Below are positions 1 to 10,417 of a DNA stretch of 64,000 nt, in pieces (positions within the stretch are counted from its first letter, which is position 1; the number at the start of each line of letters is the position of its first letter). The notes beneath the pieces were generated by a model that worked only from the letters and a program-made list of their open reading frames with translations, searched no databases and was not told the DNA's origin. The translations under genes were made by a program, and so were the position numbers. Origin of the DNA: Amoebidium appalachense (Eukaryota > Ichthyosporea); contig CAVNZM010000005.1 in NCBI GenBank assembly GCA_963693365.1, positions 12,586,001 through 12,650,000 on the forward strand, given 5' to 3'.

Positions 1-640
1 TGCCGTGTGCAGGTGATGATGGCATCATCAACGTAGTTGCCCGAACGGATGATGTGCCCGTTGGGGAACTGACGGAAGTAGACACACGGATCGGAACGGA
101 GACGGGTGAGGCCGTGGGCAATGAGAATGGAGTTGAAGAACTCGTACCATGCCAGGGATGCCTGCTTGAGTCCGTAGATGGCCTTCTTGAGTTTCCAGAC
201 TTTGTGTTCATTGCCAGGGAGGATAAAACCAGGAGGTTGCTCCATGTACAAAGTCTCGTCGAGGGGGCTGTTGAGGAAGGCCGTGCTGATGTCGAGTTGA
301 TGGATCTCGTGGTCCTGTTGCACACCGAGGGCAAGCAGGGCACGGACGGAGGAGGACATGACGACGGGGGAAGAGTTTTCACCGTAGTCAACACCGTAGA
401 CTTGGGTGAAACCCTTGGCCACACCACGACCCTTGATCTTGGTGTCACCAGCAGAGTTGAGGACCTTCTCCGTGACAATCCACTTGAATCGGATGATGTT
501 GGCATCGGAGGGGGGCTCAACTACGTCGAAGATGTCCTTGTCGATGAAAGCCTTGTACTCGGCAGTGAGGGCAGTCACCACTTCATCACCCTTGGTGCCA
601 GAGCACAGCTTCTGAATTGACCGGGGCAGCTGAGACACAT
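1..640 (-). pseudogene. copia reverse transcriptase (RVT_2), partial
   Basis: Reading the minus strand from about 615 down to base 1 gives a continuous copia reverse transcriptase. It includes FKWIVTEK, GVAKGFTQVYGVDY, the STAFLNSPLDE motif, the YGLKQASLAWYEFF motif and the catalytic YVDD box close to the left edge. The domain is truncated by the window, so its C-terminus and RNase H are not visible. No stop codon is seen in this segment, so the reverse transcriptase itself may be intact. Confidence 0.92.
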
Positions 641-1079
641 CAAGGCTGGGTCGGGAGATGCTCACCATAGCCATGGCAGGCCGGGAGGAGAGACGGGAGG
701 AACGACGGGGCACGGTACGGAGGGCCTCAGGGGCCGGGGGGGTGTCTGGGACAGACACTCGGTGGTCGGGAATGGGGGCCTGGAAGCCAGGGATGGGTGC
801 CGTGTTGAGGAGGGAGTCGGATAACACGGGGCTGGACGGGGCCGAGTGGAACTCCGGAGACCCAGGACGAACCGGGGTGAGATGACCAGGTACGTGGTCA
901 TTGACGGCAGGGGCCGGCAGCAGGGGTTGCTGGCCGGTGGGGGGGGGGGGTGGGTGGAGCCACGGGGGCAGGTACACGACGGGGGGGAACGACGGATAAT
1001 CACCGACGGAATTTCATCGTCATCGGAATTGGAATTTCCGGAATGCAGGGATGGATCGATTGAGGTCGTCTGATTGGTG

Positions 1080-1790
1080 GCCTGCACAGAAATCTGATTG
1101 GATGCCGTGGTGAATTGTGATTCGTCGAAGACGACATCGCGGTAGAGGTTGACCGTGTTGCCACGTAGATTCATGATCTTGTGGGCTTTGTTGGTGATAT
1201 CCCAGCCCACATAGGTGCCGAGTTTGACGGTAGAGGCCAACTTGTCACGTTTGGATGCAGGGACGTGTACATAGGCTGGGCAGCCGAACACGTGCAGGTG
1301 GGAGATGTCAGGCTTGACACCGTAGAAAATTTCAAACGGTGTACGGCCATTGGCAGCTCTGGCCGGGGTCACGTTGATGATGTAGGCAGCATGCTTGAGA
1401 GCAGCTCCCCACAGCTTGGGGGAAAGGGAGTCGGCCTTGTCCTGATGAAGGAAGCACCGAACGATCTCCTGCAGATCCCTCATCTTACGTTCAACGAAGC
1501 CGTTGAGTTGGGGGCAGTCAACCGGGGCAAATTCCTGAATGATGCCCTTGGACTGGCAGTACTGCTCCATAGCATGGGAGGTGAACTCGGACCCAGAGTC
1601 TGAACGGAAGTGGGTCACCACCTTGTCGGGTTGCTTGTCAGTAGTCTCAACCAGGGCCTTGACGTATTCGAGAGTTTCGGATCGATCACGGAGGAGGTAC
1701 ACGATGGTGTAGCCGGAGGCATCACAGGTACACACGAGGGCCACCTTAACAGTAGCCACCATAGGAGGCACAGGGAGGCCCGAAGAAGTC
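1080..1790 (-). pseudogene. copia integrase core
   Basis: The minus-strand frame contains a DDE integrase core: CTCDASGYT carries the first Asp, FRSDSGSEF the second, and GFVERKMRDLQEI the catalytic Glu. A copia-type extension follows (PFEIFYGVKPDISHLHVFG). The core is preceded by the frameshift near 1770-1790 that uncouples it from gag-protease. Downstream the frame runs into a low-complexity Pro/Ser-rich spacer containing a C-run near 940-950, where frame integrity is doubtful. The enzyme would insert the element cDNA into the host chromosome. Confidence 0.88.
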
Positions 1791-3509
1791 CATGTGCCAC
1801 TTGGCACCGGGGAAGGGGCACTGGGTTCTGGTGCCGGAGAATGGGGCCTTGGTGGTCTTGCCGGAGACACAACCGAAGCAGTCAGTGGTGTCTGCCACTG
1901 AGAGGGATGAGGGGAGGCCTGTCACGAGGTCACCTCTCACCATCTTGGTGAGGGTGGACAGGGCACGATGGCCGAGACGGTGGTGCCAGAGCTGAGGATC
2001 ATTGTTGACCTTGACGTTGGCTACCAGAGCAGTGACGGTCCGAGGGATGGAGGGACGTATCTCATAGTCAGTGATGAAGTACAGTCCATCTGTGCCTGTG
2101 AGGGAACACACGATGTTGCCACCACGAGTGTAGAGGTATGATGGGAATGCATCCTCATCATCGAGGTGGGCAAGGAGACCCGACTTGGAGGCCATTGAGG
2201 GTGAAATCCTGAGGAAGGCTGGGGAGTCGGGTACGTAGAGGGTGTTGAGGCTCAGTACTGATGTTACTCCGTTGTAGGTGACGGCCAGGTTGATGACACC
2301 ACGGTGATGTGCAGTGACGATGCCGAGGCCGTGGACGTCAGTCGGGGGGCATGGCTCAAGAGTAGAGAAGTACTCCTTTACTGGGCACACGTGGACGTTT
2401 GAAGCCGAGTCCCAGCAGGGGTCCATGGGTAGGGAGGCCGTGGTGGACACGAGGGCAAAATGCACCTCTTTTCCAGACTTGGTGCTGGCACGGTGACGAC
2501 GGGCAATTGAGCAGCCAGGTTTGTCACACTGTGTGACATGATGGTCTTCGTGACAGTAGGCACAGTCGAGGGAGCCAGTGGTCTTGGCTCGGGGTGGCTG
2601 GGGATGACGGTTACCCCCTTTACGTGGGGGGTAGACTGACCGGGAACGATAGCCGGGGGAACGGGACCGGGAGTAATCACGGTCAACTGAGGGGGATCGA
2701 TCGGTGGGACGACCACGGGGGTGACGGGAGACGGAGCTGTCACGTCGGGGGATCCGGTGTCTGAGGTCGTCCTTGGTGAGGACACGGCTTTGCAGGGCAC
2801 GTGCTGTTCGGACGGTGGAGGAGGACCCGGACCCAGAGTCGATGAGACCTTCACGGATCTCTGCAGCTCGGATGTCACTGATTAGACGGTTGTAGGTCTC
2901 GTAGTTTATGGTACGACGGAAGTAGTCGGCAATCATGGCCTGGATGTCGGTACAAACTAACTTACGGTTCTTCTTGAGGTGGATGAAGAAGTTATCAACC
3001 ATAGTCTTGTGAGGAATGGGCTCTTCGAGGATGTGCAGGGTAGTGCACAGACGGCGTGCCATGGTGAGGTAGGCCGTGACGGTCTTGAAGTCCTTGAGTT
3101 CAAGCTCATGGTAGTCGAGGAGGATTTGACGAGCACGATCTTCACGTTCAGCCGCATAGGTCATACGGAGGTTGTGGAAAGCTTGGGCAGGTGACACATC
3201 ATCGTGGATTTGACCAGAGTTATACAGCTCATCATTGGAGACGAGTTGAGTAAACATCTGTTCAAGGAAGTTGGAAGCCTCGGTGTAGGCCTCCTCAGTG
3301 TCATAGCCGTGCCACTCGTTCTCGTCGGAAGGGTCGACCCACTCGGGGGCCTTGATGACGGGCACTAACTTGGCCGCGGTGGTAGTACGTAGGTACCGGA
3401 AGATGACGGGTTCCCACTCATAATAGGTGAGACGTTTGCCGGACTTCTTGTCCGTGGTGTCATCCCCTTTCCAGGGGGTGAGGTTGAGATACGCAGGTTT
3501 CTCCGACAT
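1746..3509 (-). pseudogene. copia gag-protease and GAG-pre-integrase region
   Basis: The reading frame starts at an ATG at 3509; the longer frame from 3518 uses a non-ATG codon. It begins with a gag-like segment (TPWKGDD, YYEWEPVIFRYL). A basic Arg/Ser-rich stretch and a CCHC-like zinc knuckle (CAYCHEDHHVTQCDKPGC) follow near 2540. Next comes an aspartic-protease-like core (CWDSASNVHVC, where D-S-A resembles the usual D-S/T-G). The last part is a GAG-pre-integrase module (LWHHRLGH, then CFGCVSGK). The frame ends at 1746 just after the integrase begins (WHMDFFGP), so the integrase continues only after a frameshift. The protein would form virus-like particles and mature the polyprotein in Ty1/copia elements. 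Confidence 0.85.
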
Positions 3510-3627
3510 GGTGATCAATCAGTCAGATGATGCGTGAGAGAGGAATCAGATCGGTATTCAAATTTGAATATTTTCGATTGCAGCGAGAGTATGTGTTGCG
3601 AGAGCGTGCGAAAATGGGCCTTTAACC

Positions 3628-4376
3628 TGTTGTTTTGTACGGGTCTAAGGGAGCAAAGTGCACAGAGGTGTCATGTAAAACACGACTAACACATTAATGA
3701 GAGGGCAATCGGAGTTGTTCACGAGACATTGAAAGATTCAAACAACAACTGATTCTTTATTGTGCTCTCGGTTCCTTTTGTACTTGCGACTTATCACCTT
3801 ATCACAACTAAAGAGGGAGAACCAATCGGTTCTATCAGAAGATAGAAAACTACATTCCGACAGAGCATACGCATTCCAACTTCCGATTAAACTAAAGTTT
3901 AGAAACTCTTACTTAAATAAATTAAGTAATTATACATCTAGTCACTATTAACTCACATATATATTTATGTTCGTCTCTATAAAGAAACTTATTTAAATAC
4001 ATATATTTCCTAATAGTCGACACTCTCAAAGTGAAGACACTTTGCAATAAACCGAATTCCATATATATCTATTGTCCAATCACAACACACATATATTAAT
4101 AGACAGGAATGCACAACACAATCTACAGATGTACTCGCTCGCGACTATTGGCGAGCCATCCTTTTGAGAACAAAACTAGGCTATTTTGAAATAAAGGAAA
4201 GACAACGAGTGAGGCTAGCCAATCACGCTACCTCTCAGATAAACAGAGGAGAGCAAACAGAAATAAAATACAATAAGTTCTTATCAGGCAAGAGAGCCAG
4301 GTGTGCACAGATCTACAGATATCTGTGCCCACAGAAACAAGGGAGAGAGAGATACGGGGGGGGGGGGGGGGGGGGG

Positions 4377-4438
<62 letters not shown>

Positions 4439-4530
4439 ACAAAGAAGGAAAGCAGACACGAATACAAACAAGCTAGGACACATACATACTTCAAGGCTCT
4501 TGCTGTCATACATGGTGACGTATTCCAACA
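3628..4530 (-). repeat. copia 5' LTR with internal poly-G/(GA)n microsatellite
   Basis: This 903-bp segment is nearly identical to 7083-7996. It has short inverted ends (TGTTG...CAACA) typical of LTRs and directly precedes the gag start on the minus strand. It carries a G-run (4360-4379) followed by (GA)n to about 4438, which read as (TC)n then (C)n on the element's sense strand. The differences from the other copy are scattered single bases and microsatellite length changes, so both insertions look recent. Confidence 0.9.
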
Positions 4531-5558
4531 CCCGCAGACAGAGATACCCCAAAACATTCATCAAAAACACGCTCGTGCACTTGCGGGCATATACTTGAAC
4601 GCAAGGCCATACAGTACATATGACATTGACACTCAAACATAATATTAACACCACCAACACCTAGTTGTCAGTTGTATTTGTATATGCATAAGAAACAGGC
4701 GTGACAAAGTCCGCGTCGCACGAAACTTTGTGGGGTAGTAGATCAGCCCTGCATATATACTATCGGCGTGGGGGTTTACGCACACGGGTGTGCTCACTGC
4801 ACATGGGGGTGGGGGCTGGCGGGGTAGAATCTGATGTACATACATAATTAGCATCAGTGAGTCGAAGTACGGAGAACCATTACTAACTGGTCCATTAGCC
4901 TCGTACGAACGCATAATAAGATCGGCGTACTTGCCATTAGCCTCGGCCCTCGTGCAATGACAGAAGATGTGCAGCTTGAATAATTTTAGTGGTGGAACTG
5001 ACAGTGACATATGAGATGGTTGCTGTTTATGCAGTACTGATATTGTTGTAAGAATTCAGCGTACAGCGTCAGCAAGATTCTATTGGCCAAGGAGTCCATT
5101 GACATCAGGGGTTGCCTGATTACGACCCAAAATCGTCGTATTACGATTAAGCCCTGGGGGTCAAAGCGAGTAACGCTGTGAGAAGCTGTATTGGCTTTTT
5201 CATAGCAGTAAATACTGTAAAAATTAGTGTATTTTGGTGTGTTTTATACAAAAAGAGGCGTTTTCCCAGGTAAAGGGTGGTCAGGTGGTTATTTTGGCAC
5301 TCCAGAGCGGAATATGAAGCCCTGTTTTGTCTTTCGGGGTGTGTAATCGCTAAGGGAGTGTAGAATAACTGAAATGGGTCGTCAAATTTAATGTTATAAA
5401 GGGATGATACGAGACGTAAATGGGACAAACCCCGCCGATACGATAAGAAAATCTTTTTTTTTATTTTTTTTTTATATAGAAATTCTGGCAGTACGATTAT
5501 GTTTAAGGTAAAACGGGTAGTGCTGCCAAAACCCCACAACCCCTCCAGGACATTGCAT
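4531..5558. other. Intergenic, no gene recognised
   Basis: The stretch between the copia 5' LTR and the next element holds an A/T-rich segment with a T-run at 5454-5475 and a few open frames without recognisable motifs. Nothing further can be supported. Confidence 0.5.
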
Positions 5559-5724
5559 TACTTTGCTTGATTCATCAAGCTCTATTTAGAGATGTATTTA
5601 GGCCAACTGATTGGTTGGAATAGGGTTCCAACAATCAGTGGCCACTAGGGAGCCGACTATGGTATATAGGCGGCGACTCGTTCTACTCGTCTTAGCTTTG
5701 TTTCCCCGTCGGCCCCTACTTAGC
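5559..5724 (+). repeat. Left terminal direct repeat of the DIRS/PAT-like element
   Basis: The 166 bases from TACTTTGCTTGATTCATC to CCCCTACTTAGC recur at 8964-9129 in the same orientation without a visible mismatch. They contain a TATA-like GGTATATAGG and a CCAAT-type inverted motif (ATTGGTTGGAA), so they may include the element's promoter. Confidence 0.88.
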
Positions 5725-6005
5725 TGTAGAGGGCCGACAGACGGCAGGAGGCTCGGCTTAGCTCGGTAGGGTGGTGTGGCGCCCGGGTAGCAGTTGTGGA
5801 GCGTAATTAGCAGTGGTGGGTAAATCTAAATAGATAGCTATTTGCGTAGGGGTGAGCTGCACCCACGGCCTGAGGGCAACTGGGCTGCGGCCCTTTCTAG
5901 TTAGGTTCTACGAGCGCGCGTAGTGTTGTAGATAAACTGTTTGCGAGCGCGCGTAGTGCTGCAGACAGGTGTAGTGTCTCAATTTCTTCGAAGGCAGGAT
6001 GGGAG

Positions 6006-7082
6006 ATGCAAGTGATGCATCCCAACTGCCATTGTATCAGAGACGAAGTTCGTGCCTGTGTAGATGAGTGGGAGCGTGGGGGTGCGTCTAAAGAAGTTTT
6101 GTTCTGGATTAAGTACGGCATCCGTCCACCAGAATGGAAGAGTGCGCGCCCTGCCCCTTTTGATGCAGGTGGCTATTTGGATATCGGCGAAGTTTCAGAG
6201 GCAGAAGCGGCAGTGGAAGTTGAACGGTTAGTGAGTAAGGGGGCCCTCGAGACAGTGCCTGAAAGCGCAAAATGGTGTGTTTCGAAGTCTTTTGGGCTGC
6301 GGAAGCCCAACGGAAACGTCCGGCTCATTATTGATATGCGTCCTGTGAATGAATACGCTGTCGCACGTGGTATCAAGTACGAAAGTTTACCGGCAGCGAT
6401 TTGCGGGCGCTCGCGCAGCCGGGTGACCATACAGACCACGCTTTCAGTTTCGACCTCGAAGACGGATATTTTGCACTAGCCATTCAACCCCGGTTCCGCA
6501 AGTATTTCCAAATTCGTGTGGGGGGACAACTCTTCCACTACACGGTGCTTCCCTTCGGTTACTCCCTCAGTCCCTACTTTTTCATGCGCCTTATGCGCGA
6601 GTTCGCGCGTCGGTTACGTGCACGCGGCATCCGTTCGTTGGTTTTCCTCGATGACTGGGCCATCTTCGAACAGGCGGCACGGGCACTCGACACACGCGGG
6701 GTGGTGGAGCAGGAATTGAAAGTCACCGGCCTTACGAAGCATCCGAATAAGGCTCATTGGGACCCAGTGAGTGCCCTCGACCATTTAGGCATCCACATAA
6801 ATTTGGAGGAAGGGTATTTGTCTCCCGCATTGGCGTCTTTGGAAAAATTATCGGGGGAAACACGTTCTTTAATGGCTAAGGCGCGCAAAGGACGGCGGTG
6901 GGTGGAAAAGAAGCAGGTGGCTAGATGGCTAGGGTTGGTTGTTAGTTTGCGTGCGGCAGTGCCTCATGTACAGTCACGGTTGTCCGGCCGGTGTATGGTG
7001 CTCTACGCGGCGGGAACTGGCGTAGCTTTGTGCGGTTAACGGGTCGGCAGCTACGCATTATCGGTAAAACCATGGGTATAAT
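6006..7082 (+). pseudogene. DIRS-type reverse transcriptase, 5' part, frameshifted
   Basis: The first frame (from 6006) ends with reverse-transcriptase motifs FGLRKPNGNVRLIIDMRPVN. The domain continues in a second frame from about 6400 with FSFDLEDGYFALAI, LPFGYSLSPYFFMRLMREF and the catalytic FLDDWAIF box, where the usual Y/F-x-D-D is L-D-D. A one-base indel near 6397 links the two frames. A second frame change lies before 7039, where frame two stops. The reading then enters the solo LTR at 7083. It has at least three lesions and cannot encode an active enzyme. Confidence 0.85.
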
Positions 7083-7838
7083 TGTTGTTTTGTACGGGTC
7101 TAAGGGAGCAGAGTGCACAGAGGTGTCATGTAAAACACGACTAACACATTAATGAGAGGGCAATCGGAGTTGTTCACGAGACATTGAAAGATTTCAAACA
7201 ACAACTGAATCTTTTATTGTGCTCTCGGTTCCTTTTGTACTTGCGACTTATCACCTTATCACAACTAAAGAGGGAGAACCAATCGGTTCTATCAGAAGAT
7301 AGAAAAACACATTCCGACAGAGCATACGCATTCCAACTTCCGATTAAACTAAAGTGTAGAAACTCTTACTTAAATAAATTAAGTAATTATACATCTAGTC
7401 ACTATTAACTCACATATATATTTATGTTCGTCTCTATAAAGAAACTTATTTAAATACATATATTTCCTAACAGTCGACACTCTCAAAGTGAAGACACTTT
7501 GCAATAAACCGAATTCCATATATATCTATTGTCCAATCACAACACACATATATTAACAGACAGGAATGCACAACACAATCTACAGATGTACTCGCTCGCG
7601 ACTATTGGCGAGCCATCCTTTTGAGAACAAAACTAGGCCATTTTGAAATAAAGGAAAGACAACGAGTGAGGCTAGCCAATCACGCTACCTCTCAGATAAA
7701 CAGAGGAGAGCAAATAGAAATAAAACACAATAAGTTCTTATCAGGCAAGAGAGCCAGGTGTGCACAGATCTACAGATATCTGTGCCCACAGAAACAAGGG
7801 AGAGAGAGATACGGGGGGGGGGGGGGGGGGGGGGGGGG

Positions 7839-7900
<62 letters not shown>

Positions 7901-7996
7901 GAGCACAAAGGAGGAAAGCAGACACGAATACAAACAAGCTAGGACACATACATACTTCAAGGCTCTTGCTGTCATACATGGTGACGTATTCCAACA
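7083..7996 (-). repeat. Solo copia LTR inserted in the reverse transcriptase/RNase H element
   Basis: This 914-bp copy of the 3628-4530 LTR has TGTTG...CAACA ends. It is flanked on both sides by ATAAT (7078-7082 and 7997-8001), a perfect 5-bp target-site duplication that fixes the LTR boundaries. It carries its own G-run (7813-7841) and (GA)n (7842-7905), longer than in the other copy. No internal copia sequence remains, so it is a solo LTR left by recombination between two LTRs. Confidence 0.95.
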
Positions 7997-8001
7997 ATAA
8001 T

Positions 8002-8863
8002 AGGTCGGCTTCCCCGCACGGAAATCTGGCCTGAGCCTATCACGGCCACTCTCATCACAGATGCTGCCACCTCACACGGGTGGGGGGCAGTACTACAGTT
8101 GGGCCTACCAACCCCGCAGGTTGTGGAGGCTTTCGGTCGTTGGGCGGAGAGCGATGCACCGCGGGCGGCTGCAGTGGCGGAGTGCGAGGGCCTACTAGAG
8201 GCCTACCGCAGGCCCGAAATGCAGGCCCTAATCCAACGTCAGCGCGTACGCTGGCAGTCAGACGCCCAGGCCGCGTTGGGCGCGGTGCGCAAAAAGGGCA
8301 GCAGCAGCCCCGCCATGCAACGAGTGCTATGGCAACTGCTGCAGTTGTGTTTGGAAAAGGGGCTCCCCTGGCCCCAAGAGCTGTCATACATTCCGGGCGA
8401 AGTGAACGACCGTGCGGATTGGTTGTCGCGGATTGATCCCCGCCACGAGTGGTCGGTTACCCCTGCGGGGGTCGAGCGTATCGAGCAGACACTCGGATTG
8501 CACACGGCGGTGGATCGGTTTGCTACACCCGTGACTGCAGTCAAACCCACGTTTCACACATGGACCGCGGTGGTCCCCGTGAGCGGTGGGCAGGATGGGC
8601 TTGCCGCCGCATGGCAGGCCCCCAGCTGGTGGGCGCCACCGTTTCCGTTGATCAAGCGGACAGTGGCGAAGATTCAGCGGGAATGTGCGCAGGGAATATT
8701 AGTGGTCCCGGTGTGGGACACCGCCTTATGGTGGCCGGTGGTGCAAGGGATGGCACAGGCCCACACGGACCTAGCCCCCGAAGAAGTGGTGTTTCCGATC
8801 GGTGTCCGGTCTTGGCGCATGCGTGCCTTCCTATTGGACGGCAGCACCCGCCCCCCTTCATGA
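8002..8863 (+). pseudogene. DIRS-type RNase H and C-terminal domain
   Basis: The frame resumes directly after the solo LTR with an RNase H core (LITDAATSHGWGAVL, first catalytic Asp) and SYIPGEVNDRADWLSR, which carries the conserved Asp late in the domain. The post-RNase H block VDRFATPVTAVKP ... WWAPPFPLIKRTVAKI ... ILVVPVWDTALWWPVV follows, as is usual in DIRS-group proteins. The frame stops at 8863, just before the right terminal repeat. If the LTR and one ATAAT are ignored, the frame runs without a stop from about 7036 into this domain. Confidence 0.88.
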
Positions 8864-8963
8864 TTGGATGAAAATCACTCGCCGCGCCACTCCTGCCATC
8901 CAGCTTTGTGTATTATTTCTGTAAAATAAGAATGTGGTCGCAGATAGCAACAACATATCTAAA

Positions 8964-9129
8964 TACTTTGCTTGATTCATCAAGCTCTATTTAGAGATGT
9001 ATTTAGGCCAACTGATTGGTTGGAATAGGGTTCCAACAATCAGTGGCCACTAGGGAGCCGACTATGGTATATAGGCGGCGACTCGTTCTACTCGTCTTAG
9101 CTTTGTTTCCCCGTCGGCCCCTACTTAGC
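8964..9129 (+). repeat. Right terminal direct repeat of the DIRS/PAT-like element
   Basis: This is the same 166-bp sequence as 5559-5724 in the same orientation. The short word CAACATATCTAAAT precedes it (about 8950-8963) and recurs at about 9559-9573, which could reflect a split repeat arrangement, but the match is too short to rely on. Confidence 0.88.
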
Positions 9130-9195
9130 CCCACCCACCCGCCCGAGCTGTGTTGCATTTCCCCGTCCTTAGCTAGTCTCTTGCTGATTGGCTAC

Positions 9196-9373
9196 GGCAC
9201 ACACACACACACAGACACACCCACACATGCACACATACATGTACACACACACATACACACACATACACACACCCAAACACACACACACGCACACACGCAC
9301 ACACGCACACACACACACACACACACAAACACACACCCACACACACACACACACGTACACAAACACACGCCCA
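9196..9373 (+). repeat. (AC)n compound microsatellite
   Basis: The block is about 175 bp of AC dinucleotides with interspersed AG, GC and CCC interruptions. Histidine/threonine- or cysteine/valine-rich ORFs across it are artefacts. Confidence 0.9.
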
Positions 9374-9795
9374 CAACATGTTCCACGCATTGAGGGTAGT
9401 GGAGGGGGAGGATAGGGTAGAGGGGTTTTCTTCGTGCGGTGTGTTATTTGGATTTTGTTCGTAGAGAGGCAGTGCATGCCATGGTATGTGTACGTTTCTG
9501 ATGATCGGGCCCAGGGGCACTTGGCTGAGCCGAGCCAATAAGCAAATCGAAAGCCTTGCCAACATATCTAAATGGGCGAGGGACTTGGTAAGGTTCGAAT
9601 CGAATCGCGAAGGACCGCCAGGCCCGGAGCACGGCGCACGGCGCCCGGCCCGACCCCCCCGCGCTGCTTAGCGGTCCCCGGGGGTGTCTGGGGGGGCCGG
9701 GGGTCTGGGGGGAGGGGGAGAGAGCGGATCGCGTCCGATCTAGATCCTACTCCTGGCATGCCGCACCCCCGATCGGATCGGAGGTGGTGAGGTGT

Positions 9796-10038
9796 GATCC
9801 ACGGCCCTAGATGGCCGTGGGTGTGATCTCAAAGTCACCAGGTCACGTGACTAGTCCAAATATATTGAGGTAGCCAATCATGCCGAGCCGCGGCACATCC
9901 CGATGGTGCAAGATAAGCCAATCAGGTGGGTTTGGTATTCTTGAATGTTTTTGCCTTGCGCACACTGTTGTTTTGTACAATAGCTGGTCTTTCGAGACTC
10001 TGACCAGCGCACGGCCCTCTGAACAAGGGCCGTGGACC
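9796..10038. other. Intergenic stretch with GC-rich hairpins and an E-box palindrome
   Basis: CCACGGCC-CTAGAT-GGCCGTGG (about 9800-9821) is a perfect 8-bp-arm hairpin. GTCACGTGAC (about 9842-9851) is a perfect palindrome centred on the E-box CACGTG. CACGGCCCT...AGGGCCGTGG (about 10012-10036) forms another hairpin sharing the same ACGGCCCT word. CCAAT motifs lie nearby. They could be regulatory sites upstream of the gene at 10418, but there is no direct evidence of function. Confidence 0.4.
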
Positions 10039-10417
10039 AGCGGCACAAGTCATTCACAGCTCCGGGCCGTTATGAAACTGCAGTGTTCCGTATGCTGTTA
10101 TTGATAGTTCCTGCCACGCGAAGCTTGCTCACCGTTCACGAGTCAATTTTGGCTTGTTTGTAACCATCCTACCGCTGACGGTGGCACATTCCGTGTTAGA
10201 AAACCACTTGTCTAAGCAAAGAGTGTCGCATACAAGCGAAGAGGTTTCCTTGTAAAGCTTCAATTGTATTACACGTGCCCTTTATTTTTCAGCCCAATAT
10301 TCTAATAATACACATGCTGCTGCAGCACGATACAGTGATCAATATTCCCCTGACTGCCACAGGACACACTCGCACAACTTCACTCGTAGCCTGCGAAGTT
10401 GGGAAAGGAACGAGAAC

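Larger units (their letters stand above)
1..4530 (-). mobile_element. Ty1/copia LTR retrotransposon, truncated by the window edge
   Basis: On the minus strand the order is 5' LTR (4530 to 3628), gag with zinc knuckle, protease, integrase, then reverse transcriptase running off base 1. Integrase before reverse transcriptase is the Ty1/copia order. The RNase H domain and 3' LTR would lie left of the window. At least one frameshift, near 1770-1790, separates gag-protease from integrase, and the reverse transcriptase is in yet another frame relative to the spacer, so the copy is probably dead. A solo LTR of the same family lies at 7083-7996. No primer-binding site complementary to a familiar tRNA end was recognised inside the LTR. 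Confidence 0.93.
5559..9129 (+). mobile_element. DIRS/PAT-like reverse-transcribing element with direct terminal repeats
   Basis: A reverse transcriptase followed by RNase H is bounded by 166-bp direct repeats at 5559-5724 and 8964-9129 that look identical. The region after RNase H (VDRFATPVTA ... PPFPLIKRTVAKI) matches the extension typical of DIRS-group elements. Those elements normally use a tyrosine recombinase and have inverted or split direct repeats; direct repeats point to the PAT/Ngaro side. No recombinase ORF is visible between 8863 and 8964 or elsewhere, so the copy is degraded or non-autonomous. It is interrupted by a solo copia LTR (7083-7996). Without that LTR and one target copy it would be about 2.65 kb. 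Confidence 0.75.

Noticed and set aside
1181-1951. Plus-strand ORFs across the copia integrase
   Set aside because: They are antisense shadows of the integrase frame.
4164-4660. ORFs with Glu/Arg or Ser/Leu repeats over the LTR microsatellites
   Set aside because: They are translations of the (GA)n and poly-G tract inside the copia LTR.
4645-5010. 121-codon minus-strand ORF
   Set aside because: No recognisable domain and weak composition evidence; left as intergenic.
9522-9602. Possible tRNA or SINE pol III promoter (TGGCTGAGCCG and GGTTCGAATCG)
   Set aside because: A- and B-box-like words are present, but the T-arm does not pair and no acceptor stem is visible.
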